Below the pieces are notes generated by a model, which was given only the letters and a program-made list of their open reading frames with translations, searched no databases and was not told the DNA's origin. This document shows, piece by piece, positions 7,277 through 14,450 of a stretch of DNA of 14,832 nucleotides (its first letter is position 1; each line of letters opens with the position of its first letter). A program made the position numbers and the translations under genes. Origin of the DNA: CAZNNH01 sp964574335 (GTDB lineage: Bacteria > Acidobacteriota > Vicinamibacteria > Fen-336). The stretch is from positions 1-14,832 of the forward strand of contig CAZNNH010000159.1 in assembly GCA_964574335.1 (NCBI GenBank). The letters are read 5' to 3'.

Positions 7277-8341
7277 TTGTCTCGGTGGCGCGGCGTCTCG
7301 ATCGCTCCCTCCCGTCGGCGTCCACGCCGGTCCGACCTCGTTGCCCTTGTCGCGGCGCTCTTCCTCTTGGGGGCGGCTCGACCGGCTCGGGCGGCAGGCC
7401 CGGAAGGGCCGATCGAGGTGCGGGACGAGTGGCTGCTGGCACAGACCCGGCTCACGCTTCCCGCTACCACTCCCGACACGCTGTCCGCGGGTCACACCCG
7501 GCTGCGGCTCGAGGGCGACTGGGGCAACGACTTCGGCTGGCGTCAGGATCGGCTGGGCGAGGCCCCCCTCGACCGTCGCTTCCTCATCGACGGCGAGCAC
7601 CGGACCCTGGCCCTGACCGTGGAGCGGGGGCTCCGGCCCCACCTCGACGTCGGGGTGCGGCTCCCCCTGCACTGGCGAGGCGGCGGCGTCCTGGATGGCG
7701 TCATTGACGGCTTCCACTCCGCGATCGAAGCCTTCGGCGTCCGAGACAACGGCCGTCCCGCCTTCGAGCGCGACCAGCTCCGGGTCCTCGGTCAACGAAC
7801 CGATGGCACCCCGATCGAATGGACGGGCACATCGGGGCTCGGGCTGGGCAACCTGGAGCTCTCCGCGCGCTTCGGCCTCACCGGCGTGGACCGGCCGTGG
7901 CGGAGCGCCGTCCTCACCCGGGTCGCCCTTCCCACCGGCACGGGCACCTTCCGGTCCTCCGGCCTCGATCTCGGGGCCCAGCTCCTGGCCGCCCACCGTC
8001 TCGGCGGCGCCGCCCATCTCTACCTGGGAGGGGGCGGCAGCTACTACTCGGACAACCGGCGCCAGGGGATCGAGTACTCGTCGTGGCGTGCCCAGGGCTT
8101 CACGGCCCTGGAGTGGCGGTTCGTCGACCACTGGACCGTCCATCTCCAGACCGACGCCGCCAGCCGTCTGGTGACGGGCATCGCCGACTACCCCGGCATC
8201 CAGTGGTATCTACGGATGGCGCTCAGACGCTCGGCCGGGCGCTCCCGCTTCTATCTGGGCTTCACCGAGAACATCAAGCACCAGCAGGCCACCGTCGACT
8301 TCGGCCTTTTCGCGGGCGTGAGCTGGGAGCGGCCTCGCTAG
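7277..8341 (+). CDS. DUF3187-family protein, probable outer-membrane beta-barrel
   Basis: The mature part opens GPIEVRDEWLLAQTRLTLPA, a pattern I associate with DUF3187, a family of outer-membrane-like proteins of unknown function. Further beta-rich repeats follow, including LRLEGDWGNDF, LDVGVRLPLHWRGGG, RVALPTGTGTFRSSGLDLGA, YLGGGGSYYSD and RFYLGFTENI. The C-terminal region is amphipathic strands, consistent with a small barrel, perhaps a porin or envelope structural protein. Start choice is uncertain. TTG 7277 gives a 354-residue protein with a basic n-region and a clear signal (LVALVAALFLLGAARPARA). The only in-frame ATG is 7172, which would overlap the divergent membrane-protease gene and add an Arg-rich tail before the signal. 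No good Shine-Dalgarno supports either. The stop codon overlaps the stop of the convergent M23 gene within CTAG. I am fairly sure of the family and unsure of the start. Confidence 0.7.
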   Translation: MSRWRGVSIAPSRRRPRRSDLVALVAALFLLGAARPARAAGPEGPIEVRDEWLLAQTRLTLPATTPDTLSAGHTRLRLEGDWGNDFGWRQDRLGEAPLDRRFLIDGEHRTLALTVERGLRPHLDVGVRLPLHWRGGGVLDGVIDGFHSAIEAFGVRDNGRPAFERDQLRVLGQRTDGTPIEWTGTSGLGLGNLELSARFGLTGVDRPWRSAVLTRVALPTGTGTFRSSGLDLGAQLLAAHRLGGAAHLYLGGGGSYYSDNRRQGIEYSSWRAQGFTALEWRFVDHWTVHLQTDAASRLVTGIADYPGIQWYLRMALRRSAGRSRFYLGFTENIKHQQATVDFGLFAGVSWERPR

Positions 8342-9744
8342 CCTTCGAAGGGGAGCGCTCCGCCCAGCTTCGACACGACCCGGCTGCGGATCCAGCCTGC
8401 GTCCCACCACTCCAGGGGGTTGACCGGGTGGCCTCCGATCAGCACGGCGTAGTGCAGGTGGTCGCCGCCCGCCAGGCCGGTCTGGCCGGTCCGGCCGATC
8501 TCCTCGCCCCGGGTCACCGGCTGGCCCCGCTCCACGCCGACGCTCGACAGGTGCGCATACAGGGTCATCAGCCCGTAGCCGTGGTCGAGCACCACGGTGT
8601 TGCCGTAGATCCCGAAGTAGCCGGCGAAGGCGACCGCCCCACCGTTCGAAGCCAGGACCGGCGCGTTCCTGGTGGAGGCCAGGTCGAAGCCCAGGTGGTC
8701 CTGGTGGTCGACGGGCTTGCCCTGGTAGACGTAGGTGCGCCGGTCGGCGAAGGAAGACATCACCGCCGAGCCCGGCAGCCGCAGGAAGGCCCGGTCGAAC
8801 AGGAAGCGGGGGCTCGAGGTGGCCGCCAGGTCCTCGAGCGCGGCGGCGTTTCTGGCGCGCAGCTCCTGGTTGATCATGAGGTAGTCCTCGAGCAGGCTGC
8901 CGCGGTCGCGAAGCTCGGGCGTGTGGGCCAGGATCTCGGGCACCACCTTGGACATGAAGCCGTCGCTCACCGTCAGCGTGGCCTCGTGCAGGGGGCGGCG
9001 GCCGTAGTACCCCAGGAAGGCGACCCGGGCCTGGTTGCCCAGCTCGTCTTCGGCGACGAGCTGGATGGCGTCGCCCGTCTCCAGGTCATGGGGGGCCCCA
9101 AACAGCGCGAACCGCGCCTCCGGGCCCCGCTCGGGAAGAGGAAAGCCCGGGAACCACCAGTCGCCGGCCATCACGCCGTCACGCACGCTGGTCTTGCCGA
9201 CACTGTAGACCACCACCGCCGAGCCGCCCTGGACGACATGGTTGTTCCCGGACAGCGCCGAGATGCTCGGCGGCGAAAGCCGCACCGGGAGCACCCGCTC
9301 CTCCACCGCCGGGTCGGGGCGGAGCAGCCAGGTCGCGGCCCGGGTGGCGCTGGCGCGAAGGGTGGCCTGACCCTCCCGCAGCCCCTCGATGGTGGCGCTG
9401 CCCACGTCGGCCTCGAGCCGGTCCACCCCAGTCGACGAGCCCCACAAGGCCCAGGCGGGGCGCGGCTGGTGCACGTGCTCGGCCAGCAGCTTCGAAGAAG
9501 CCCCCTGGACGAGCTCCAGCCGCAGCGTCCCGAGACCGCGGCCGTCGGCTTCGGCGCTCAGCGTGACGTGGGTCTTGGGGCCGATGCCGGGTCGGTCGGT
9601 CTCGAGCGTGAGCTGGGGCGCGCCTCCGCTGCGAAAGGTGGCCAGCGCCACCCAGGCCAGGAGCACGACGCCGAGACACCAGGCGAGAACGAGCCGCCCA
9701 CGACCTCTTGGCTGGCCCGCCCTTCGCTTGCGATTGCTGCTCAT
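8338..9744 (-). CDS. Membrane-anchored M23-family metallopeptidase (LytM type)
   Basis: The 468-residue protein has a basic start (MSSNRKRRAGQPRGRGR), one membrane anchor (LVLAWCLGVVLLAWVALATF, 18-37), a long beta-rich region (about 42-255) that looks like Ig-like domains, a helical segment (264-312), and a C-terminal M23 domain (about 325-450). The zinc ligands are visible: HLGFD (His350, Asp354) and HLHYAV (His429, His431), with a further His in LYAHLS (398). The catalytic set is complete, so it should be an active endopeptidase cutting peptidoglycan cross-links in the periplasm, rather than a degenerate LytM regulator. The Shine-Dalgarno GGAGG sits just before ATG 9744. The gene starts 13 bp after the ABC exporter stop, so it is almost certainly in the same operon. 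Its stop shares CTAG with the DUF3187 gene. Confidence 0.85.
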   Translation of the reverse strand: MSSNRKRRAGQPRGRGRLVLAWCLGVVLLAWVALATFRSGGAPQLTLETDRPGIGPKTHVTLSAEADGRGLGTLRLELVQGASSKLLAEHVHQPRPAWALWGSSTGVDRLEADVGSATIEGLREGQATLRASATRAATWLLRPDPAVEERVLPVRLSPPSISALSGNNHVVQGGSAVVVYSVGKTSVRDGVMAGDWWFPGFPLPERGPEARFALFGAPHDLETGDAIQLVAEDELGNQARVAFLGYYGRRPLHEATLTVSDGFMSKVVPEILAHTPELRDRGSLLEDYLMINQELRARNAAALEDLAATSSPRFLFDRAFLRLPGSAVMSSFADRRTYVYQGKPVDHQDHLGFDLASTRNAPVLASNGGAVAFAGYFGIYGNTVVLDHGYGLMTLYAHLSSVGVERGQPVTRGEEIGRTGQTGLAGGDHLHYAVLIGGHPVNPLEWWDAGWIRSRVVSKLGGALPFEG

Positions 9745-9757
9745 CCCGCCTCCATCC

Positions 9758-11548
9758 TCATCCGGCCGCCGCCAGCTCCGGCGCCTCCATTGGCTGGCCC
9801 GGGCCGTCGCGGCGCTCGCCCACCTGCTGACGCCACATCGCCTGGTACAGGCCGCCCCGCCGGAGCAGCTCGTCATGGGTCCCTTGCTCGACGATCCGGC
9901 CCGCCTCCAGGACGTGGATCCGGTCGGCAAACATCACCGTCGAGAGCCGGTGGGCGATCAGGATCGTGATCACGTCGCGGCGGGTCCCCACCTCCCGGAT
10001 CACCTGGCTGATCTCGCGCTCGGTGAGCGAGTCGAGCGAGGAGGTCGCCTCGTCGAAGACCAGCAGGTGGGGGTTGCGCAGCAGCGCCCGGGCGATCGAG
10101 AGCCGCTGCTTCTCGCCTCCCGAGACCTTGACCCCGCTCTCGCCGATCAGCGTGTCGAGGCCCCGGCTGGCGCGGGCCAGCAGGGAGTGGCAGGCCGCCT
10201 TGTCCAGCACCTCGAGGCAGGCCTTGTCGTCGGCGTCGGGCCTCACGAAGAGCAGGTTCTCCCGGATCGATCCGGAGAAGAGCTGGGTGTCCTGGGTCAC
10301 GAAGCCGATCTTCTCACGCAGCTCCTCGAGGTCCACCTGGGTGCTCGGCCGGCCGTTGTAGAGGACCTGGCCGGTGCCCGGAGGATACAGGCCCACCAGC
10401 AGCTTGACCAGCGTGGTCTTGCCGGCGCCGGATGGCCCCACGAAGGCCAGGGTCTCGCCGCGTCGGACCGAGAAGGAGACATCGACGAGCGCGGCGGTGG
10501 TGGCGCTGGGGTGCTGGAAGCCGACTCCCGCGAAGCGGAGCTCCTCGAGCGGACCGATCTTTTCCGGGTGCTCGGGACGGGGCTCCCGGGGGATGGCCAG
10601 GATCTCCTGGAAGCCCAGCAGCGAGGCCTCGGTCTCGCGGTAGGTGTTGATCACGTTGCCGAGCTCCTGAAGCGGCCCGAAGATGAAGAAGGAGTAGATG
10701 AACAGCGAGAAGAACTGCCCCACCGTGATCTCGCGTGCGAAGATCAGGTAGAGCATCACGAACATGATGGTGGTGCGCAGGAAGTTCACCGCCGTCCCCT
10801 GCACGAAGCTCAGGCTGCGCAGATAGCGCACCTTGCGCAGCTCCAGGTCGAGGATGCGGCCGGTGGTGGCGTTGAGGCGGCCCACCTCCTGCTGCGAGAG
10901 CCCCAGGCTCTTGACCAGCTCGATGTTCCGCAGCGACTCGGTGGTGGCCCCGGCCAGGGCGGTGGTCTCGGCGACGATCACCTTCTGCAGCCGCTTGATC
11001 CGACGGCTCAGCGCCGAGCTCAGCCAGCCGAGCAGCGGCACGGTCAGGAAGAAGAGCGGGGCGATGATCCAGTGGACGCTGACCGCGTACATCATCACGA
11101 AGACGATCCCCACCAGGGTGGTGAAGAGCACGTTGACGGCGGCCGCGATCAGCCGCTCCACGTCGCTCCTGACCTGCTGGAGCTTGCCCAGCGTCTCCCC
11201 GCTGCGCTGGTCCTCGAACACCGCGTAGGGCAGCTCCAGCGAGTGGCGGATCCCGTCCGAGTAGAGCTCGGCCCCCACCCGCTGGGTGATGACGTTGACG
11301 AAGTAGTCCTGGAAGTTCTTGGCCACCCGGGAGACGAAGGCCACCCCCACCGCGGCCGCCAGCAGCAGGCTGACGCCGCGCACGAACTGGGCGGTCGTGT
11401 ACTGGTCGAAGCGGGTCGCGTACTCGTCGATCACGTAGCGGAAGATCAGCGGGTCGAGCAGCGAGAAGATCTGGTTGACGGCGGCCAGAAGAAGGGCCAG
11501 GAGCGCCACCCGGTAGTGCTGGCGCAGATAGCCGTAGAGCAGCCTCAT
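9758..11548 (-). CDS. ABC exporter half-transporter (fused permease and ATPase)
   Basis: The 596-residue protein has a type-1 exporter membrane domain (about residues 10-310, six hydrophobic segments) and an ATPase domain (about 335-575). Conserved ATPase motifs are all present: Walker A GPSGAGKTT (371-379), Q-loop FVTQDTQLF (Gln419), signature VSGGEKQR (475-482), Walker B LLVFDE (495-500, Glu500) and H-loop AHRLST (His533). It likely works as a homodimer in the inner membrane. The family exports lipids, drugs or peptides (MsbA-like); the substrate cannot be told from sequence, and no peptidase C39 domain is present. The start at ATG 11548 follows a GGAGGGGGG tract at somewhat long spacing. 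It heads a two-gene operon with the M23 peptidase. A TACAAT box on the same strand at 11624-11619 may be its -10. Confidence 0.9.
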   Translation of the reverse strand: MRLLYGYLRQHYRVALLALLLAAVNQIFSLLDPLIFRYVIDEYATRFDQYTTAQFVRGVSLLLAAAVGVAFVSRVAKNFQDYFVNVITQRVGAELYSDGIRHSLELPYAVFEDQRSGETLGKLQQVRSDVERLIAAAVNVLFTTLVGIVFVMMYAVSVHWIIAPLFFLTVPLLGWLSSALSRRIKRLQKVIVAETTALAGATTESLRNIELVKSLGLSQQEVGRLNATTGRILDLELRKVRYLRSLSFVQGTAVNFLRTTIMFVMLYLIFAREITVGQFFSLFIYSFFIFGPLQELGNVINTYRETEASLLGFQEILAIPREPRPEHPEKIGPLEELRFAGVGFQHPSATTAALVDVSFSVRRGETLAFVGPSGAGKTTLVKLLVGLYPPGTGQVLYNGRPSTQVDLEELREKIGFVTQDTQLFSGSIRENLLFVRPDADDKACLEVLDKAACHSLLARASRGLDTLIGESGVKVSGGEKQRLSIARALLRNPHLLVFDEATSSLDSLTEREISQVIREVGTRRDVITILIAHRLSTVMFADRIHVLEAGRIVEQGTHDELLRRGGLYQAMWRQQVGERRDGPGQPMEAPELAAAG

Positions 11549-11618
11549 CGCGTGTTGCCACCCCCCTCCGGCCCGGCTCGGGCCGAGAAGAACCTGCCCC
11601 CAATGGCTCGAGACACTC

Positions 11619-11624
11619 ATTGTA
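11619..11624 (-). promoter_or_regulatory. Candidate -10 box for the ABC-M23 operon
   Basis: On the reverse strand TACAAT matches TATAAT at five of six positions and lies about 70 bases before the start of the ABC gene, in the gap shared with the divergent metallophosphoesterase gene. No convincing TTGACA-like -35 is present at normal spacing, so the box may be weak, factor-dependent or a chance match. Confidence 0.35.
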
Positions 11625-11655
11625 CCGCTGGCTGGCCGGCACCCCATTGCGGCAG

Positions 11656-11690
11656 GGATCCGGGTCCGGTAGTGTCCGAAGGACAGATCC
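11656..11690 (+). other. Inverted repeat just upstream of the metallophosphoesterase start
   Basis: TGTCC-gaa-GGACA (11673-11685) is a perfect five-base inverted repeat with a three-base loop. Its right arm is followed directly by GATCC (11686-11690), which can pair with GGATC at 11656-11660 across a 12-base left bulge. The loop and right arm contain AAGGA (11679-11683), the best ribosome-binding site for ATG 11694. In RNA this could hide the site; in DNA it could be an operator. No function is proven. Confidence 0.35.
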
Positions 11691-11693
11691 TGA

Positions 11694-12350
11694 ATGCGAA
11701 TCGTCTGCCTGTCCGACACCCACAACCTGCACCGGCAGGTCGAGGTCCCCGACGCCGACGTGCTGGTCCATGCCGGCGACCTGACGCTCGGGGGCTCGGC
11801 GGCGGAGGTCTCTGCGTTCGCGGAGTGGTTCAAAGGGCTGCCGCACCCCCACAAGGTGGTGATCGCGGGCAACCACGACTGGCTGTTCGAGCGGGAGCCC
11901 GACCAGGCCCGCCGCCTGCTCGGGGACGTGAGCTACCTCCAGGACGAGGGCCTCGAGATCGAGGGGCTCCGGTTCTGGGGCAGCCCCTGGCAGCCCTGGT
12001 TCCTGAGCTGGGCCTTCAACCTGCCGCGGGGGCAGGCGCTGCGGGAGAAGTGGGCGCAGATCCCGGGCGACACCGACGTGCTGATCACCCACGGCCCGCC
12101 CCACGGCCTGCACGATCGGGTGGGCAAGGCCTTTCCCAGGGTGGTCTCGGCGGTGATGGGACACGGCGAGCATGCCGGCTGCCGGGACCTGCTCGAGGCG
12201 GTGACCCGGATCGCGCCGCGGCTGCACGTCTTCGGCCACATCCATGAAGGGTACGGCTCGACGCGTTGCGGTCGCACCCTTCACGTCAACGCCAGCATCT
12301 GCGACGCCGCCTACCGCCCGAGCAACGCCCCCGTGGTGGTGGACCTGTGA
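11694..12350 (+). CDS. Calcineurin-like metallophosphoesterase (MPPED-like)
   Basis: This 218-residue protein shows the full metallophosphoesterase motif set: SDTH (Asp8, His10), HAGD (Asp29), GNHD (Asn60, His61), LITHGPP (His133) and GHIHEGYG (His182, His184). The GSPWQPWF and HGPPHGLHD stretches match the small MPPED1/MPPED2-like branch, which hydrolyses phosphodiesters (cyclic nucleotides in some members) with two metal ions. There is no signal peptide, so it is cytoplasmic. It starts at ATG 11694 with AAGGA ten bases upstream, lying within an inverted repeat. It is divergent from the ABC exporter gene. The dehydrogenase gene follows after 51 bp and could be co-transcribed. A weak -35/-10 pair (TTGCGG, 17 bases, TAGTGT at 11647-11675) would give a leader of only about 12 bases. 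Family sure, natural substrate unknown. Confidence 0.88.
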   Translation: MRIVCLSDTHNLHRQVEVPDADVLVHAGDLTLGGSAAEVSAFAEWFKGLPHPHKVVIAGNHDWLFEREPDQARRLLGDVSYLQDEGLEIEGLRFWGSPWQPWFLSWAFNLPRGQALREKWAQIPGDTDVLITHGPPHGLHDRVGKAFPRVVSAVMGHGEHAGCRDLLEAVTRIAPRLHVFGHIHEGYGSTRCGRTLHVNASICDAAYRPSNAPVVVDL

Positions 12351-12401
12351 GGATAGACTCCGACAGGTCCCGGGGATAGCCCGGATGGGAAGGAGCCGGT
12401 C

Positions 12402-13310
12402 ATGAGCGAGAGGGTGGGCTTCATCGGCGTCGGCATCATGGGCGGCGGCATGGTTCGCAACCTGGCCGCGGCGGGCCTCCGGCCCCGGCTGTGGAACCGC
12501 AGCCCGGCTCGGCTGGCCGCCTTCCTCGAAGAGGGGTTCGAGTCGGCCGAGAGCCCGGCCGCCCTGGCGGCCGAGAGCGACGTGATCCTCACCTGTGTCA
12601 GCGACACCCCGGACGTCGAGGAGGTGCTGCTCGGCGAACGCGGCGTGCTTCCGGGCGCGAGGCCCGGGTCGTTGGTCATCGACATGAGCACGATCAGCCC
12701 GAAGGCGACGGTCGCCATCGGAGCGCGGCTGGCCGAGCGGGGCGTCCACATGCTGGATGCCCCCATCAGCGGCGGCAGCGAGGGCGCCGCCAAGGGGACG
12801 CTGAGCATCATGGTGGGTGGCGATTCGGAGCAGGTGGCCCGGGCGATGCCTCTGTTTCGGGCGATGGGGAAGGCGATCACCCACGTCGGCCCGCTCGGCT
12901 CCGGGCAGCAGGTCAAGCTGGTCAACCAGATCCTGGTGGTGGTGACCGCGCTGGGGGTGAGCGAGGCCCTGCTCTTCGCCCAGGCGGGGGGCCTGGACCT
13001 CGAGAAGACGCTGGAGGCGGTGGGCCCCGGCGCGGCGGGGAGCTGGATGCTGCAGAACCGCGGGCCCCAGGTCGTGAAGCGGGACTTCCGCCCCGGCTTC
13101 ACCATCGACCTGCAGCAGAAGGACCTGCGCCTGGTGCTCGAGGCCGCCGACCAGCTCGGGGTCCCGGTGCTGGCCACCAGCCTGGTCTTCCAGCTCTACC
13201 GCTCGCTGCAGGCGGAAGGGCGGGGCGGCGAGGGGAACCACGCCCTGGTGAAGGCGCTGGAGCGGATGTCCGGCATCGAGGTCGGGTCGCGGGGAGAAGG
13301 AGCGTCGTAG
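12402..13310 (+). CDS. NAD(P)-dependent beta-hydroxyacid dehydrogenase (3-hydroxyisobutyrate dehydrogenase family)
   Basis: This 302-residue cytoplasmic enzyme begins with the Rossmann motif GFIGVGIMGGGM (GxGxxG at residues 9-14). It carries the substrate-binding signature LDAPISGGSEGA (118-129), and a catalytic lysine in GSGQQVKLVNQ (Lys172, with Asn175). The C-terminal helical domain includes RPGFTIDLQQKDLRL (230-244), typical of the family. Members oxidise or reduce short beta-hydroxyacids such as 3-hydroxyisobutyrate, tartronate semialdehyde, glyoxylate or succinic semialdehyde. The last two belong to the GLYR branch, and I cannot separate these by eye. The ribosome-binding site GAAGGAG lies seven bases before the ATG. 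A TAGACT -10-like box at 12354-12359 has no clear -35. The end faces the phosphatase gene across a hairpin. Confidence 0.88.
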   Translation: MSERVGFIGVGIMGGGMVRNLAAAGLRPRLWNRSPARLAAFLEEGFESAESPAALAAESDVILTCVSDTPDVEEVLLGERGVLPGARPGSLVIDMSTISPKATVAIGARLAERGVHMLDAPISGGSEGAAKGTLSIMVGGDSEQVARAMPLFRAMGKAITHVGPLGSGQQVKLVNQILVVVTALGVSEALLFAQAGGLDLEKTLEAVGPGAAGSWMLQNRGPQVVKRDFRPGFTIDLQQKDLRLVLEAADQLGVPVLATSLVFQLYRSLQAEGRGGEGNHALVKALERMSGIEVGSRGEGAS

Positions 13311-13328
13311 CGGCGCGCCCCGGCGCCG
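13311..13328. terminator. GC-only hairpin between convergent genes, candidate two-way terminator
   Basis: CGGCGC (13311-13316) and GCGCCG (13323-13328) form a perfect six-base stem with the loop GCCCCG. It starts at the base after the dehydrogenase stop and ends seven bases before the phosphatase stop on the other strand. No T-run follows on either side, so it is not a classical intrinsic terminator, but its position between two converging genes suggests a role in ending transcription or protecting 3' ends. Confidence 0.45.
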
Positions 13329-13335
13329 TGGCGGC

Positions 13336-14115
13336 CTACGGAGTCGGCGTCCCCTCGAGCACCCGTAGCACCGCCTCGAGCAGGAGGCCGTTGGTGCTCA
13401 CGCCGTTTCCGCCGGAGATGGTCGTCCGGCCGTTCCAGTCGGTGAACGTGCCCCCCGCCTCCCTCAGGATCGGCATCAGGGCGGCGCAGTCCCACGGCTT
13501 CATGACACCGTCGGCGGCCACCTCGGCGCGCCCGGTGGCCACCATGCAGCCGCCGTAGGCATCGGCGAAGCCTCGTTGCAGGCCGGTGGCCGCCCGCAGG
13601 CGGTCCCAGGCACCCGGCCGCTCGGCCGCGATCTCGGAGGCGTCGGTGTACACGAGCAGGGCCTGGTCGAGACGCGACACCGACGATGTCCGGACCGGCC
13701 GTCCGTTCCAGGTGCAGCCCAGGCCGGTGGCGGCGGCCACCATCTCGTCCAGGCCGGGGAAGTAGGCCACGCCCACCGCCATCTCGCCGTCGATCTCGAG
13801 CCCCACCAGGGTCGAGTAGAGGGGGACGCCGCGGATGAAGGAGCGGGTGCCGTCGATCGGGTCCAGGATCCAGCGGTGGCTCGAGCCGCGCCCCTCCTCC
13901 CCGAACTCCTCTCCCTGCACGTCATGGTCCGGGTGGCGCTGGGCGATGGCGCGCCGCATGATCTGCTCCGCCTCCCGGTCGGCCACGGTCACCGGCGACG
14001 CGTCGTCCTTGACGTCCACCGACAACTGGCGCCGGTAGTAGCCGAGCGTCGAGCGTCCGGCCTGCCAGGCGATCTCCTGGGCGAAGCCCAGCAGGTCCTT
14101 CAAGTCCGCTGCCAT
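13336..14115 (-). CDS. hisN: Inositol-monophosphatase-family phosphatase, probable histidinol-phosphatase
   Basis: The 259-residue protein has the metal-binding motifs of the IMPase fold: VTVADREAE (Asp46), QGEEFG (Glu69/Glu70), WILDPIDGTRSF (Asp85, Asp88) and MKPWDCAAL (Asp209). The DGTRSFIRGVPLYSTLVGLE stretch (88-107) is closer to HisN-type histidinol-phosphatases than to inositol phosphatases, which usually read DGTxNF. HisN would remove phosphate from L-histidinol phosphate in histidine synthesis, using magnesium, in the cytoplasm. No other histidine gene lies nearby, so the assignment rests on motifs only; inositol or PAP phosphatase remains possible. The start ATG 14115 is fixed by an excellent Shine-Dalgarno GGGAGGTG five bases upstream. 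The open frame upstream of it lacks coding character. Confidence 0.82.
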   Translation of the reverse strand: MAADLKDLLGFAQEIAWQAGRSTLGYYRRQLSVDVKDDASPVTVADREAEQIMRRAIAQRHPDHDVQGEEFGEEGRGSSHRWILDPIDGTRSFIRGVPLYSTLVGLEIDGEMAVGVAYFPGLDEMVAAATGLGCTWNGRPVRTSSVSRLDQALLVYTDASEIAAERPGAWDRLRAATGLQRGFADAYGGCMVATGRAEVAADGVMKPWDCAALMPILREAGGTFTDWNGRTTISGGNGVSTNGLLLEAVLRVLEGTPTP

Positions 14116-14450
14116 TCGCTCACCTCCCGACCCAGCCCCGGGCCTGCGACCCCGCCCTCGGCCGGCCCAATCGTCTGCGAGTCCGGCAAGCGATGCCGGA
14201 TTCGTGCGAGGAAGATAGCACGCCACACTGTGTCCGCTGCTTGGATCCGGCCCAGGCTGGGCCACCCGGAAACCCCGTGGCGCGAGTTGGACGCGCAGGC
14301 CCGACGGATACCTGGGGGGAGCCTCCTCCCGGGACGGCCGGACTCGTGACGATCCGACTCCTGGCAGCTATCATCGGCTCGGGTCGCGGACCGGACTGGT
14401 CAGGTGGCAGCCCAAGTGAGTAGGCGTTCGACCGACACAGGGAGGTGAGC
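14116..14450. other. 335-bp noncoding gap between divergent genes
   Basis: No frame here has coding character. The left end carries the phosphatase ribosome-binding site. GGCCCA-ggc-TGGGCC (14249-14263) is a perfect six-base hairpin without a T-run. A good promoter pair lies at 14346-14374, and GGGAGGTGA (14440-14448) is the ribosome-binding site of the rightward gene. I found no tRNA, repeat end or attachment site. Confidence 0.6.
14346..14374 (+). promoter_or_regulatory. Sigma70-like promoter for the right-edge gene
   Basis: GTGACG (14346-14351, four of six to TTGACA) is separated by exactly 17 bases from TATCAT (14369-14374, five of six to TATAAT). Transcription would start near 14381, leaving a leader of about 70 bases before GTG 14451. 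This is the best promoter match in the window. The -10 context GCTATCATC resembles GCTATCGTC at 906-914, upstream of the MBL-fold gene. Confidence 0.5.

Noticed and set aside
9389..12247. Very long rightward open frame (952 codons) opposite the ABC and M23 genes
   Set aside because: It is antisense to two genes with complete catalytic motifs and its product is rich in His, Gln, Gly and Arg without domains. It is an artefact of high G+C.
10314..13241. 975-codon leftward open frame crossing the ABC, phosphoesterase and dehydrogenase genes
   Set aside because: It covers three well-supported genes in other frames and has low-complexity Arg/Pro/Gly-rich sequence with no domain.
14286..14292. GTTGGAC, matching the GTTRRRY core of an integron attC site
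   Set aside because: No RYYYAAC partner or imperfect inverted repeat was found upstream in the preceding 130 bases, so a gene cassette boundary is not supported.
14421..14440. GCGTTCGACC, resembling a tRNA T-loop
   Set aside because: No flanking T-stem, anticodon arm or acceptor pairing could be built around it.
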